NCBI GenBank assembly: GCA_001873065.1
Contig: MNYM01000049.1
Span: 1 to 64,000 of the forward strand
DNA: 64,000 nt
DNA from: Flavobacteriaceae bacterium CG2_30_31_66
Lineage (GTDB): Bacteria; Bacteroidota; Bacteroidia; Flavobacteriales; Flavobacteriaceae
Reading direction: 5' to 3'
The notes below the pieces were generated by a model that saw nothing but the letters and a program-made list of their open reading frames with translations, searched no databases and was not told the DNA's origin. A program made the position numbers and the translations under genes. This document shows, in pieces, positions 36,088 through 45,789 of this stretch (position 1 is its first letter; the number at the start of each line of letters is the position of its first letter).

Positions 36088-36184
36088 CCTATCCCAACCT
36101 TCTCAAAAAGAAGGCGTTTTTTATTTTTAAAGTAATACCAATCTAACCTATAATCTTTAATCTCCAACAACCAACAACCAACAA

Positions 36185-37249
36185 CTAAAAACTCCTCTCC
36201 AATTCCTGCATTACATCCACCAAAGCCTGAACACTATACAATGGTAATGCATTATACATACTTGCTCTATAACCTCCCACACTTCTATGACCGCTCAAAC
36301 CACTAATTCCTGCTTCATTTAAAAGCGTTTCAAAAGTTGATTTTAATGATTCATCTATCAAATTAAAAGTGGCATTCATCACACTTCTGTCTTCTTTAGC
36401 AGCAAATCCAACAAATAGCGGATTTCTGTCAATTTCGTTGTATATCAATGCTGCTTTTTGATTATTTACAGTTTCAATAAACGGAATTCCGCCTAAATTT
36501 TTCAACCATTCCAAAGTCAACATTGATACATAGACTGAAAAAACGGGTGGAGTATTGAACATGCTTTCTTTGCTGATATGCACTTTGTAATCTAAAATTG
36601 ATGGAATTGCTCTTGAAACTTTACCAAGAATTTCTTCTTTTATAACCACCAAAGTAGCTCCTGCAGGACCCATATTTTTTTGAGCACCTGCATAAATCAA
36701 ATCAAATTTTGAAAAATCTAATTGACGAGAAAAAATATCAGAACTCATATCACAAATCAATGAAACATTCGATTTTGGAAATTCTTTAATTTGTGTTCCA
36801 AAAATAGTATTGTTGCTTGTAACGTGAAAATAATCAACATCAGTTGGAATTGTGAAATTTTTTGGTATATAGTTGTATTTTTGTGATTTAGATGAAGCTA
36901 CTTCAATAACTTGTCCAAAGTTTTTTGCTTCTTTGATGGCGTTATTTGCCCAAGTTCCAGTATCTAAATAAGCTGCTTTTTTTTCTAGTAAATTGTAAGC
37001 CACCATCAAAAATTGCATACTTGCACCTCCTTGTAAAAAAATAGCTTTGTATCCTTTGTTTTCCAAATCAAGGATTTCCAAAGCCAACTTACAGGCTTTA
37101 TCCATCACTGCTACAAAAGGCTTGCTTCTGTGCGAAATTTCAATCAAAGAAAGGTTGTCGTTATTAAAATTTAGGATTGCAGTAGCAGCTTGTTCAATAA
37201 CGGATTGAGGTAAAATACAAGGACCTGCGCTAAAATTGTGTTTTTTCAT
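36185..37249 (-). CDS. serC: Phosphoserine aminotransferase
   Basis: 354 aa PLP enzyme making O-phosphoserine from 3-phosphohydroxypyruvate. MKKHNFSAGPCILPQSV at the N-terminus, FLQGGASMQF, and the PLP lysine in YAGAQKNMGPAG are diagnostic, as are LSGHRSVGGYRASMYNA near the end. It is followed by serA and preceded by a luxC-like gene, all on the minus strand. Spacers on both sides contain short direct repeats (caaccaacaa and gagtttca). Confidence 0.95.
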   Translation of the reverse strand: MKKHNFSAGPCILPQSVIEQAATAILNFNNDNLSLIEISHRSKPFVAVMDKACKLALEILDLENKGYKAIFLQGGASMQFLMVAYNLLEKKAAYLDTGTWANNAIKEAKNFGQVIEVASSKSQKYNYIPKNFTIPTDVDYFHVTSNNTIFGTQIKEFPKSNVSLICDMSSDIFSRQLDFSKFDLIYAGAQKNMGPAGATLVVIKEEILGKVSRAIPSILDYKVHISKESMFNTPPVFSVYVSMLTLEWLKNLGGIPFIETVNNQKAALIYNEIDRNPLFVGFAAKEDRSVMNATFNLIDESLKSTFETLLNEAGISGLSGHRSVGGYRASMYNALPLYSVQALVDVMQELERSF

Positions 37250-37319
37250 TTTTTTTTGATTTTAAGAGTTTCAGAGTTTCAGAGTTTTGACTTTTTCTCT
37301 TTGCAACTTTGTTACTTTT

Positions 37320-38381
37320 TCATATTTCCGATAAAAAAGTCAACGTGTTGATACCATCTGCATAATCCCATAATTCCGGATTTTGGGTTTTACCGAAACG
37401 GGTTTCATTAGGCAAAAAACCTTTAGAAACCACACATTGAATTTTATCTTTGTCTTGGTATAATTTTATTTTTAAATCAATTGGATTGTCATAATATTCA
37501 TAAAAAACAGTGGCAATAGGAGAGGAGTAACTTTCATCTTCTTTGATCATCAGAAATCCGTTTTCTAACAAATCAAACTCGCTCATCAAATAAACAGCTT
37601 TATTATAATCGTAATTATTGGCGTATTTAGCGTTGTAAAGCAGGTCTTTTTTTTCATAAATTCCATTGAAAAAAAGATTAAAATCAAACTCTCTAGGAAC
37701 ATATAATTTGGAAACACTTCTACAACCCAAACCAAAATACGTAAAAATATCATCAGCCAAATTTTTAAAATCTTCTTCAGTTTCATTTCCTGTAATTACA
37801 GCTACTGAATTGCGACTTTTTCGGATAATATTGGGTTTATTACCAAAATAATACTCAAAATAACGGGCAGTATTGTTGCTTCCAGTGGCAATAACAGCAT
37901 CAAAATCGGTCAATTTATCATCAATAAAAGTGATGCAATCTTTCAAAGTTGGTTCTATATATTCTAAATATTTTGCCAAGAAAGGCAACAAATGTTTGTC
38001 GTTTGAAGATTGTTTAACAAGCACATCATGTCCAGAAATCAACACTGATAAAAAATCATGAAAACCCACCAAAGGAATATTTCCAGCCATGATGATGGCA
38101 ACTTTTTTGGGAGCAACTTCGGTCAAATTTTCTCTGGAAACCCAAGTTTCTAAGTTTGATTTTTGAAGTGCAGCTGTCCAATTTTCAATTGACAATAAGA
38201 GATTTTCTTCGGTAAACCAAGAATTATTTTCTTGAGCTAACTTCATTTGATGTAAAAATCCATCAAAAAACAATTCATTAAAATCGATATCAGTTGCTTT
38301 AGATATGCTTTTTCTTGAAAATTGACTTAAGAAAAGTCCTAATTTGTTAAAAGCGTATAATCTGCTTTTTATTAACTCCAT
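37320..38381 (-). CDS. Acyl-CoA reductase, LuxC-like
   Basis: 353 aa aldehyde-dehydrogenase-fold protein of the LuxC family, which reduces acyl-CoA or acyl-enzyme to fatty aldehyde. Visible features: [56 protein letters not shown], and the cysteine in [13 protein letters not shown] as likely nucleophile. Its physiological role in Flavobacteriaceae is not known to me. It is divergent from the ferredoxin gene and upstream of serC, an arrangement I recall as common in this family. Confidence 0.85.
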   Translation of the reverse strand: MELIKSRLYAFNKLGLFLSQFSRKSISKATDIDFNELFFDGFLHQMKLAQENNSWFTEENLLLSIENWTAALQKSNLETWVSRENLTEVAPKKVAIIMAGNIPLVGFHDFLSVLISGHDVLVKQSSNDKHLLPFLAKYLEYIEPTLKDCITFIDDKLTDFDAVIATGSNNTARYFEYYFGNKPNIIRKSRNSVAVITGNETEEDFKNLADDIFTYFGLGCRSVSKLYVPREFDFNLFFNGIYEKKDLLYNAKYANNYDYNKAVYLMSEFDLLENGFLMIKEDESYSSPIATVFYEYYDNPIDLKIKLYQDKDKIQCVVSKGFLPNETRFGKTQNPELWDYADGINTLTFLSEI

Positions 38382-38385
38382 TTAA

Positions 38386-38417
38386 TTTGTATGTAATTAT
38401 TTTTGGGTTTATTTTTG
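38386..38417 (+). promoter_or_regulatory. Promoter of the ferredoxin gene
   Basis: tttg (38386-38389) and tatttttg (38410-38417) are 20 nt apart, an excellent match to the Bacteroidota housekeeping promoter. Transcription would start near 38422, some 30 nt before the ATG. Confidence 0.65.
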
Positions 38418-38452
38418 CAATTGCAAAGTTACACAAACAAAAAGAAAAAACG

Positions 38453-38803
38453 ATGGCAATTATAATAACAGATGAATGTATAAATTGTGGTGCATGCGAA
38501 CCAGAATGCCCAAATACAGCAATATATGAAGGAGCACAAGATTGGAAATATAAGGATGGAACTAACTTAAAAGGCAGTGTAATACTTCCAAATGGAAAAA
38601 AAGTAAACGCTGATTTAGATCAAGAACCAGTTTCTGACGAAATATATTTTATTGTGGCTGATAAATGTACTGAATGCAAAGGGTTTCATGACGAACCACA
38701 GTGCGCTGCTGTTTGCCCTGTAGATTGTTGTGTTCCTGATGACAATCATGTGGAAACTGAAGCAGAATTGTTGGAAAAACAAAAATTCATGCACGGAAGC
38801 TAA
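38453..38803 (+). CDS. 4Fe-4S dicluster ferredoxin
   Basis: 116 aa electron carrier. The first cysteine set is [15 protein letters not shown], the second is DKCTECKG...[10 protein letters not shown], for two [4Fe-4S] clusters; the spacing between the second-set cysteines (CTEC to CAAVC) is long, as in Alvin-type ferredoxins. The ATG at 38453 (MAIIITDEC) is chosen because it follows the mapped promoter and gives the family N-terminus; the longer frame overlaps the promoter. Confidence 0.92.
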   Translation: MAIIITDECINCGACEPECPNTAIYEGAQDWKYKDGTNLKGSVILPNGKKVNADLDQEPVSDEIYFIVADKCTECKGFHDEPQCAAVCPVDCCVPDDNHVETEAELLEKQKFMHGS

Positions 38804-38818
38804 AAACTTTAAAATACT

Positions 38819-38846
38819 AATCCCCATTATTTTTGGGATTTTTTTT
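38819..38846 (+). terminator. Terminator after the ferredoxin gene
   Basis: aatccc (38819-38824) pairs with gggatt (38835-38840), followed by six more T. The rest of the spacer up to prfB (to 39058) shows nothing recognisable. Confidence 0.65.
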
Positions 38847-39058
38847 GCTTTAATTTGATTGTTTATTTTTAATTTTTTGTTTGATGATATTTTTTAAACT
38901 AATCTAGATTTTCTTCAATTCGCTCCATAATTTGAAATTTCTTTAAAGCATAATTGTTTCTTACTAATTTTAATGTTAGAGAATTTGAAAGTAACTATAA
39001 TTCAAGTTTTGAAAAACAGAAAGAAGAAAAATTATTATTTTACTTTTAAGTTTAACAA

Positions 39059-40156
39059 TCACTCTAAACTTTTTTGCCCATTCAGCATCAAAAAAGCTTT
39101 CAAGAATTCTCCAATATTTCCATCCATAATAGCGTCTACATTGCCAGTTTCGTGAGCAGTTCTTACGTCTTTTACTAGTTTATAAGGATGCATCACATAA
39201 TTACGAATTTGACTTCCCCATTCATTTTTCATTTTATTGGCTTCAATGTCATCTCTGGCGGCTTGTTGCTTTTTCAGTTCAATTTCATATAATTGGGATT
39301 TCAACATTTGCATGGCAGTTGCCCTATTATCATGTTGTGAGCGTGAATTGGAACACTGAATTTGAATGCCTGTTGGTTTGTGAGTTAGTTGCACTTTGGT
39401 TTCTACTTTGTTAACATTTTGACCTCCAGCACCACTTGAACGTGCAGTAATAATTTCAATATCAGCAGGATTTATTTCAATTTCAATCGAATCATCAGCC
39501 ACAGGATACACATACACAGATGAAAAACTCGTGTGACGCTTGGCATTGCTATCAAAAGGAGAAATACGCACCAATCTGTGAACGCCATTTTCGCCTTTGA
39601 GCCAACCAAACGCATAATCACCTTCAATTTCAACAGTAACCGTTTTAATGCCTGCTGCATCTCCAGCCTGATAATTGAGTGTTTTAAGTTTGAAACCTTG
39701 CTTTTCTGCCCACATGGTGTACATTCTAAAAAGCATTTCTGTCCAATCGCAACTTTCTGTGCCTCCAGCACCAGCTGTAATTTGAATTACTGCTGACAAC
39801 GAATCACCTTCTTCAGACAACATGTTTTTAAACTCAATATCCTCTAAAAACGAAAGCGTTTTTTCAAACTGATCTTCTAGTTCAGATTCTTCAACCTCAC
39901 CTTCTTTGTAGAATTCATACAACACGTTTAAATCCTCATTTAGTGAAGTAACTTCTTGATAATCAGAAACCCATTTCTTTTTAAAACGCAATTCTCTTAA
40001 CAAAACTTCCGCTTCTTTTGGATGATTCCAAAAGTCGGGATTGGCTGTTTTTTCTTCTTCATTCGCAATTTGAATGAGTTTTTTATCAATTTCTAAATAC
40101 GATTTTAATTTTTCAATGCGAATAGAAATATCCTTAAGTTGTTCTAGTGTAATCAT
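39059..40156 (-). CDS. prfB: Peptide chain release factor 2
   Basis: 365 aa, the same length as the E. coli protein. RF2 ends translation at UGA and UAA. The stop-codon recognition tripeptide SPF is in [15 protein letters not shown], and the catalytic GGQ is in [14 protein letters not shown]. The reading frame is continuous through the place where many bacteria have an in-frame UGA and a +1 frameshift (here [10 protein letters not shown]), so autoregulatory frameshifting is absent. The ATG at 40156 is preferred to a GTG three codons upstream. Confidence 0.95.
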   Translation of the reverse strand: MITLEQLKDISIRIEKLKSYLEIDKKLIQIANEEEKTANPDFWNHPKEAEVLLRELRFKKKWVSDYQEVTSLNEDLNVLYEFYKEGEVEESELEDQFEKTLSFLEDIEFKNMLSEEGDSLSAVIQITAGAGGTESCDWTEMLFRMYTMWAEKQGFKLKTLNYQAGDAAGIKTVTVEIEGDYAFGWLKGENGVHRLVRISPFDSNAKRHTSFSSVYVYPVADDSIEIEINPADIEIITARSSGAGGQNVNKVETKVQLTHKPTGIQIQCSNSRSQHDNRATAMQMLKSQLYEIELKKQQAARDDIEANKMKNEWGSQIRNYVMHPYKLVKDVRTAHETGNVDAIMDGNIGEFLKAFLMLNGQKSLE

Positions 40157-40260
40157 ACGAAGCACAAAAATAAATCAATTTTTAAGATTTTTAACTCAAT
40201 TTATTTAGAGTTATTCAGTAATTTTATAACATTTTTTTAACTTCTTCAAAATCATCATCA

Positions 40261-41286
40261 ATGATTATCGATTTAATTTCAGATACCGTAACAAGACCTA
40301 CACCACAAATGTTGGAAGCAATGATGATCGCAAAAGTGGGTGATGATGTTTTTAAAATGGATCCTACAGTAAATGCTTTTCAAGAAAAAGTTGCTGATTT
40401 ATTCGGAATGGAAGATGCCTTGTTTTTCCCATCAGGAACTATGGCAAATCAAGCAGCGATTAAATTGCATACCCAACCTGGAGATTTATTATTTTGTGAT
40501 AAATATGCACATGTTTACAATTATGAAAGTGGAGGAGCTGCATTTCATTCAGGAGTTACGTGTAAATTAATTGACGGAAAAAGAGGCATGTTTACTGCTG
40601 AACAATTGCAAGAGGTTACTTCAAGTGGTCCAGAAATTTATTTGCCTTTTGCAAAATTGGTATGTATCGAAAACACAACGAATAAAGGAGGAGGCGCTTG
40701 TTGGGATTTTTCTGAACTCGAAAAAATTCAAAAAATAACCCAAGAAAAGCAACTTTCTTTTCATTTAGATGGCGCACGTTTGTTCAATGCGTTAATTGAA
40801 AAAAATGAATCGCCTAAACAATATGGGCAATTGTTTGATACGATTTCAATTTGTTTTTCCAAAGGTTTGGGCGCACCAATTGGTTCTATTTTGTTAGGTT
40901 CAAAAATGCACATATCAAAAGCGTTGAGACTTAGAAAATTATATGGAGGAGGTATGAGACAAGTTGGTTTTTTGGCAGCTGCTTGTGACTATGCTTTGGA
41001 ACATCATGTAGAAAGATTGGCAGAAGATCATCAAAAAGCCAAAGAAATTGGGGCGGTTTTGGAAACGCTTTCTTATGTTACAAAAGTAGAGCCGATTGAA
41101 ACGAATATTTTAATTTTTTATGTAGATAAAAATATAGGTGATACTAATTTTATTGAAAAAATGAAATCTGAAAACATCTTGTTAACGCCTATGGGAGAAA
41201 GAAAAATACGCATAGTTACCCATTTAGATTACACCAATGAAATGCATCAAAAATTAATTGAAACATTGAAAAATTTTAAGTGTTGA
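40261..41286 (+). CDS. ltaE: Low-specificity L-threonine aldolase
   Basis: 341 aa PLP enzyme cleaving L-threonine or allo-threonine to glycine and acetaldehyde. Landmarks: DLISDTVTRPTPQMLEAM, VGDDVF, FFPSGTMANQAA, HLDGARLFNAL and the PLP lysine in CFSKGLGAPIGS. Starts at an ATG. It is convergent with the membrane protein gene that follows, with stops adjoining. Confidence 0.93.
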   Translation: MIIDLISDTVTRPTPQMLEAMMIAKVGDDVFKMDPTVNAFQEKVADLFGMEDALFFPSGTMANQAAIKLHTQPGDLLFCDKYAHVYNYESGGAAFHSGVTCKLIDGKRGMFTAEQLQEVTSSGPEIYLPFAKLVCIENTTNKGGGACWDFSELEKIQKITQEKQLSFHLDGARLFNALIEKNESPKQYGQLFDTISICFSKGLGAPIGSILLGSKMHISKALRLRKLYGGGMRQVGFLAAACDYALEHHVERLAEDHQKAKEIGAVLETLSYVTKVEPIETNILIFYVDKNIGDTNFIEKMKSENILLTPMGERKIRIVTHLDYTNEMHQKLIETLKNFKC

Positions 41287-41904
41287 TTAGCTAATTTCGG
41301 ACTCTAATTTTGCCAATTCTTTAAAATTTCGGTTCAGTTTTTTAAGAAGAATTCCATACAATAATTGATAAAACAACCAGAAAAGTCCAAGAATAATGAT
41401 AGTTGCAATTAGCATTAAAAAGACAACTAATAGAATTTGTTTGTTATTTAAATGATCAATATTTATTTTGATGGACGCAATTGTGACAACAATCATTGTC
41501 AACCCCAAATAACTCAAATTAAAAAACACATAATTACGAACTGTTTTTCGTGTTTTTAAAATCTTTTTCATCAATTGTTTGGTAGAATCTGTAGTAGAAA
41601 TTTGTCTATAATTAAGATAAAATTGCGCTAAAAAGTAGAATAAAATTGCGTAGGCAACAATTTGAGAGTAGAAAACGAAATCTTCTAATCCCATTTTTTT
41701 GTATTGTTTATAGGCTTCTTCCATGTCCATAAAGAAATACAAAGAATTTAGTATTACAAATTCAAGAATTCCAATAATAAAAATCCATTTTACGATGGAT
41801 GAGGATTTGGAATGTGCCATTTTATATATTTCTAAAGCAGAAAATTTACAAGGCATTTCAACCTGATTACTCCACGTTTTTTTATAATTTTCTAATAAAT
41901 CCAT
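41287..41904 (-). CDS. Membrane protein paired with an ECF sigma factor
   Basis: 205 aa. The N-terminal 35 residues are cytosolic (LENYKKTWSNQVEMPCKFSALEIYKM); four hydrophobic segments follow (about 40-58, 82-100, 123-142, 152-175). I do not recognise a named family. Its start lies 2 nt after the stop of an ECF sigma gene on the same strand, so by position it is a likely anti-sigma factor or a sigma-controlled membrane protein. Confidence 0.65.
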   Translation of the reverse strand: MDLLENYKKTWSNQVEMPCKFSALEIYKMAHSKSSSIVKWIFIIGILEFVILNSLYFFMDMEEAYKQYKKMGLEDFVFYSQIVAYAILFYFLAQFYLNYRQISTTDSTKQLMKKILKTRKTVRNYVFFNLSYLGLTMIVVTIASIKINIDHLNNKQILLVVFLMLIATIIILGLFWLFYQLLYGILLKKLNRNFKELAKLESEIS

Positions 41905-41906
41905 TT

Positions 41907-42401
41907 TTATGGGTTCAAAATCGTTTTTAATTTTTCTTTTGCTCTGTTCATTTTTACTCTTGCATTTACATTAGAAATTCCCAAAGTATCTGCAATTTCA
42001 TTGAACGGTTTGTCTTCTAAATACAAGAATATCAGTGCTTTGTCTATGTCATTCAACTGATGAATGGCTTTATACAAGGCTTCCAATTGTTTTTCTTCAG
42101 TATCATCATATTCTGTGGATGAAATTTTAAAAGCAACATCGCTAAAATCATCTGTTTTCACAGTTCTTGTTGACTTTCTATACAACGAAATTGCAGTATT
42201 CAAAGCCACTCTATACATCCAAGTACTAAATTTAGCCTCACCACGAAACTTAGAATAGTTTTTCCAAAGTTGAATGGTGATTTCTTGAAACAAATCATTA
42301 TGCGCCTCTTGGTTTGTAGTGTACATTCTACAAATTTTATGAGCAATATTTTGATTTTTTTCAAAATCTGATAAAAATTCAGCTTCTAAATCTTTTTGCA
42401 C
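41907..42401 (-). CDS. ECF RNA polymerase sigma factor
   Basis: 164 aa. Region 2: AHKICRMYTTNQEAHNDLFQEITIQLWKNYSKFRGEAKFSTWMYRVALNTAISLYRK. Region 4: LNDIDKALIFLYLEDKPFNEIADTLGISNVNARVKMNRAKEKLK. It is co-transcribed with the membrane protein directly downstream and lies divergent from the MerR regulator of the carotenoid cluster, sharing about 117 bp of intergenic sequence. Confidence 0.92.
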   Translation of the reverse strand: MQKDLEAEFLSDFEKNQNIAHKICRMYTTNQEAHNDLFQEITIQLWKNYSKFRGEAKFSTWMYRVALNTAISLYRKSTRTVKTDDFSDVAFKISSTEYDDTEEKQLEALYKAIHQLNDIDKALIFLYLEDKPFNEIADTLGISNVNARVKMNRAKEKLKTILNP

Positions 42402-42467
42402 TTAAATAGTTAGTTTTGAGTATTAGTAGTGTAAAATTAATAAATGTTACAGTTTTTTTTTAGCCTA

Positions 42468-42497
42468 TTTTGTATTTAGATAAAAAGTGTAACTTTG
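42468..42497 (+). promoter_or_regulatory. Candidate promoter of the MerR regulator gene
   Basis: ttttg (42468-42472) and taactttg (42490-42497), 17 nt apart, fit the Bacteroidota pattern. Transcription would start near 42502, which places the TTG at 42495 before the transcript and supports the later TTG at 42519 as start. Confidence 0.5.
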
Positions 42498-42518
42498 TTC
42501 ACTTCAAAACGAAATAAA

Positions 42519-43412
42519 TTGAACAGTATTAAGCAAGATTTTACCATCAAAGACCTAGAAAATATTTCTGGAATTAAAGCTCACACTATCAGAATTTGGG
42601 AAAAAAGATACAATTTATTACAACCAAATAGAACAGATACTAACATTAGATATTATTCTCCTGAGAATTTAACGAAGCTTTTAAACATTGTTTTACTGAA
42701 TAATAACAATTTTAAAATTTCAAAAATCGCATTAATGTCCAATGATGAAATTTTACTAAAATCCAGAGAATTGGCTTTTAGCAATGCGATTAATGACGAA
42801 GCGCTAAATTCATTCAAAGTATCTATGTATCAGTTTGATAAGATTTTGTTTAACAATACTTACAATACACTTCTACATAAAAAAACATTCAGAGAAATCT
42901 TTAAAGATGTTTTTATTCCATTTCTTGAACAAATTGGTTTGTTATGGCATACTGACACTTTATTACCTGCTCATGAGCATTTTATTTCGAACTTAATTTC
43001 GCAAAAAATCCTTGCAAATACTGAGAAATTGCAATATAATATCACGAATACCAATAAAACCTATGTATTGTTTTTACCTGAAAATGAAATACATGAATTG
43101 GGATTGTTATATTTGAATTATGAGTTGGTTTTGCGTGGTTTTCATACCATTTATTTAGGACAAAGTTTGCCTTTAAATAACCTAAACTATTTCTTAGAAA
43201 GTGGCAGAGAAATTTGTTTTATTACTTCATTAACCATTCAGCCTTATGATGATAAAATTGAAGAATATTTTAAGGAAATTAGCGAAGTAATGCAAGATAC
43301 CAATAATAAATTCATAGCAACAGGAAGAAAAATCAAAAAGATAAAGCATTTAGAATTTAATTCAAATATTCAGCTTTTTGATTCTATTTCAGATTTGTTA
43401 AAAGTCTTATAA
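42519..43412 (+). CDS. MerR-family B12-binding regulator (CarH/LitR-like)
   Basis: 297 aa. An N-terminal MerR helix-turn-helix (FTIKDLENISGIKAHTIRIW, RYYSPENLTKLL) is followed by a helical domain with the CarH signature W143-x9-E153-H154 (LLWHTDTLLPAHEHF) and a cobalamin-binding domain with E-x-H-x-x-G around H192 (NEIHELGLLYLN). In CarH these residues hold adenosylcobalamin, which makes repression light-sensitive. The gene lies directly before crtI-crtB-crtZ-crtY, so it is probably their regulator. No ATG fits; I use the TTG at 42519 (MNSIKQDF). Confidence 0.85.
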   Translation: MNSIKQDFTIKDLENISGIKAHTIRIWEKRYNLLQPNRTDTNIRYYSPENLTKLLNIVLLNNNNFKISKIALMSNDEILLKSRELAFSNAINDEALNSFKVSMYQFDKILFNNTYNTLLHKKTFREIFKDVFIPFLEQIGLLWHTDTLLPAHEHFISNLISQKILANTEKLQYNITNTNKTYVLFLPENEIHELGLLYLNYELVLRGFHTIYLGQSLPLNNLNYFLESGREICFITSLTIQPYDDKIEEYFKEISEVMQDTNNKFIATGRKIKKIKHLEFNSNIQLFDSISDLLKVL

Positions 43413-43424
43413 ATTTAAAATAAT

Positions 43425-43465
43425 TTAAACACAAATGTTTAATTAATAATTACTTTTGTTAAACA
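43425..43465 (+). promoter_or_regulatory. crtI promoter with candidate MerR operator
   Basis: Three copies of a 7-bp half-site alternate in direction: ttaaaca (43425-43431), tgtttaa (43436-43442), ttaaaca (43459-43465). They surround the -7 element tacttttg (43451-43458); no good -33 element is visible. Binding here would cover the promoter. Confidence 0.5.
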
Positions 43466-43474
43466 ATTTAACTT

Positions 43475-44938
43475 ATGAAAAAAAAAATATATATTATTGG
43501 TTCAGGATTTTCTGCTTTAGCAGCTTCATGTTATCTTTCAAAAGAAGGTTTTGAAGTAGTCGTTTTAGAAAAAAATGCCACTTTAGGAGGTAGAGCAAGA
43601 CAGTATAAAAAAGATGGTTTTACTTTTGATATAGGCCCAACTTGGTATTGGATGCCAGATGTTTTTGAGCGTTTTTTTGCTGATTTTGGTAAAAAACCTT
43701 CAGATTTTTATCTGTTAAGAAAATTAGATCCTGCTTATCAAGTTTATTTTGGTGAAAATGATTCTGTCGTAATTGATGGAAATCTAAATAAAATCTTCGA
43801 AACTTTTGAAAAAGAAGAAAAAGGAAGCTCCGAACATTTAAAATCCTTTTTAGGTTCTGCAAAATCAAATTATGACATTGCCATCAAAGATTTGGTTTAT
43901 AAACCAGGTATTTCTCCTTTAGAATTGGTAACGCCAAAAACGGTCACAAAATTGAACCAGTTTGTTTCTACCATCAGAAAAGAAGTTCGTAAAAACATTA
44001 AAAGCAACAAACTAATTCAAATTTTAGAATTTCCTGTGTTGTTTTTGGGAGCAAAACCAAGCAATACGCCTGCTTTTTATAATTTTATGAATTATGCAGA
44101 TTTTGGTTTGGGCACTTGGCATCCTTTAGGAGGTATGTATAAAGTGGTGGAAGGAATGGTTACTTTGGCAAAGAGTTTGGGTGTTGAGTTTAGAACAAAT
44201 GCCAATGTTGAAAAAATCATTACTAATGCTTCAAACGATATCACAGGTTTGACAGTTAATGGTGAAAAATTGGAAGCAGATTTAGTGTTGAGTGGTGCAG
44301 ATTATTATCATACAGAAACTTTATTAGACGAAAATTTACGCCAATATTCAGAAAATTATTGGTCAAAAAAGACTTTTGCGCCTTCTTCATTGCTTTTTTA
44401 TGTTGCTTTTGATAAGAAATTAGAGAATGTTTGTCATCATACATTATTCTTCGATAGTGATTTTGATGTGCACGCAAAAGATATTTATGACACTCCAAAA
44501 TGGCCTGAAAATCCATTATTTTATGCTAGTTTTTCTAGTATTACTGATGACTCTTTTGCCCCTGAAGATTGCGAAGCTGCAACATTTTTAATACCTTTAG
44601 CACCAGGTTTGGAAGATACGGATGAATTGCGAGAATTGTATTTTCAAAAAATAATTACACGTTTAGAGAAATTAACAAACCAAGATGTTCAAAAAAACAT
44701 TATATTTAAAAAGTCTTTCTGTGTGAATGATTTTGTAGAGCAATACAATTCATACAAAGGAAATGCTTATGGTTTGGCGAATACGTTATTCCAGACCGCA
44801 TTTTTAAGACCGAAAATAAAGAGTAAAAAAGTAAATAATTTATATTTTACTGGTCAATTAACAGTGCCAGGTCCTGGAGTGCCTCCAGCCTTGATTTCTG
44901 GAAAAATTGCATCAGATTTAATTGTAAAAAATCAATAG
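43475..44938 (+). CDS. crtI: Phytoene desaturase
   Basis: 487 aa FAD-dependent desaturase converting phytoene to lycopene. The N-terminal dinucleotide motif is IIGSGFSALAASCYLSKEG, followed by LEKNATLGGRARQY and FDIGPTWYWMPDVF; the C-terminal signature GLANTLFQTAFLRP and YFTGQLTVPGPGVPPALISG is typical of bacterial CrtI. First structural gene of the carotenoid operon; crtB begins 8 nt after its stop. Confidence 0.94.
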   Translation: MKKKIYIIGSGFSALAASCYLSKEGFEVVVLEKNATLGGRARQYKKDGFTFDIGPTWYWMPDVFERFFADFGKKPSDFYLLRKLDPAYQVYFGENDSVVIDGNLNKIFETFEKEEKGSSEHLKSFLGSAKSNYDIAIKDLVYKPGISPLELVTPKTVTKLNQFVSTIRKEVRKNIKSNKLIQILEFPVLFLGAKPSNTPAFYNFMNYADFGLGTWHPLGGMYKVVEGMVTLAKSLGVEFRTNANVEKIITNASNDITGLTVNGEKLEADLVLSGADYYHTETLLDENLRQYSENYWSKKTFAPSSLLFYVAFDKKLENVCHHTLFFDSDFDVHAKDIYDTPKWPENPLFYASFSSITDDSFAPEDCEAATFLIPLAPGLEDTDELRELYFQKIITRLEKLTNQDVQKNIIFKKSFCVNDFVEQYNSYKGNAYGLANTLFQTAFLRPKIKSKKVNNLYFTGQLTVPGPGVPPALISGKIASDLIVKNQ

Positions 44939-44946
44939 TAATTACT

Positions 44947-45789
44947 ATGAAAGAATTGTTCGACAATGTTTCAAATGATTGTAGCAAAATGGTTACTAAA
45001 AAATATAGTACCTCATTTTCTATGGCAGTTAATATGTTGTCTCCAAAAATCAGGGCTGATATATACAATATTTATGGTTTTGTACGATTTGCAGACGAAA
45101 TTGTAGATACTTTTCACGACTTTGACAAAGAGCAATTGATGTCTCATTTTGAGAGAGATTACTATTTTGCAAGGGAGCACAAAATCAGTTTAAATCCGAT
45201 TTTAAATTCATTTCAACAAACCGTAAATAAATATAATATTCCTGATGAAATGGTGCAGGCTTTCCTAAAAAGTATGAAAGCAGATTTGCACAAAACGGAA
45301 TACAATACCAAGGAAGAATATGATGAATATATTTTTGGTTCGGCTGATGTTGTTGGTTTGATGTGCCTGAAAGTATTTGTAAATGGTGATGAAGCACAAT
45401 ATTTAGAGCTAAAAGATGCTGCAATGCGTTTGGGTTCTGCATTTCAAAAAGTAAATTTTTTACGTGATTTGAAAGATGATTTTGAGTTGCTAAATCGTTC
45501 TTATTTCCCAAATATTGATTTAGGTAAACTAGATGCTGTCTCAAAACAATTGATTATTGACGAAATTGAAGAAGATTTTGAGTACGCCTATAACAACGGA
45601 ATTCTTAAATTGCCAGCAGAGGCTAAATTTGGCGTTTATATGGCATATAGATATTATAAAAGGTTGTTAAGTAAATTAAAAACACTTCCTTCAGAAAAGA
45701 TTATGGATACAAGAATTAGAATTTCTAATCCTATGAAAATTAATCTTTTAGCAAGAAGTTACGTAAAGTATAAATTAAATATTATCTAA
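44947..45789 (+). CDS. crtB: Phytoene synthase
   Basis: 280 aa. Condenses two geranylgeranyl diphosphates head to head. The two Asp-rich motifs are visible: RFADEIVDTFHD and NFLRDLKDDFELLNRSYFP; YSTSFSMAVNML and YGFVRFAD begin the domain. Its stop overlaps the crtZ start by one base (TAATG). Confidence 0.94.
   Translation: MKELFDNVSNDCSKMVTKKYSTSFSMAVNMLSPKIRADIYNIYGFVRFADEIVDTFHDFDKEQLMSHFERDYYFAREHKISLNPILNSFQQTVNKYNIPDEMVQAFLKSMKADLHKTEYNTKEEYDEYIFGSADVVGLMCLKVFVNGDEAQYLELKDAAMRLGSAFQKVNFLRDLKDDFELLNRSYFPNIDLGKLDAVSKQLIIDEIEEDFEYAYNNGILKLPAEAKFGVYMAYRYYKRLLSKLKTLPSEKIMDTRIRISNPMKINLLARSYVKYKLNII

Noticed and set aside
39059..40156. Programmed +1 frameshift in prfB
   Set aside because: The reading frame is continuous through the region where the in-frame UGA would be.
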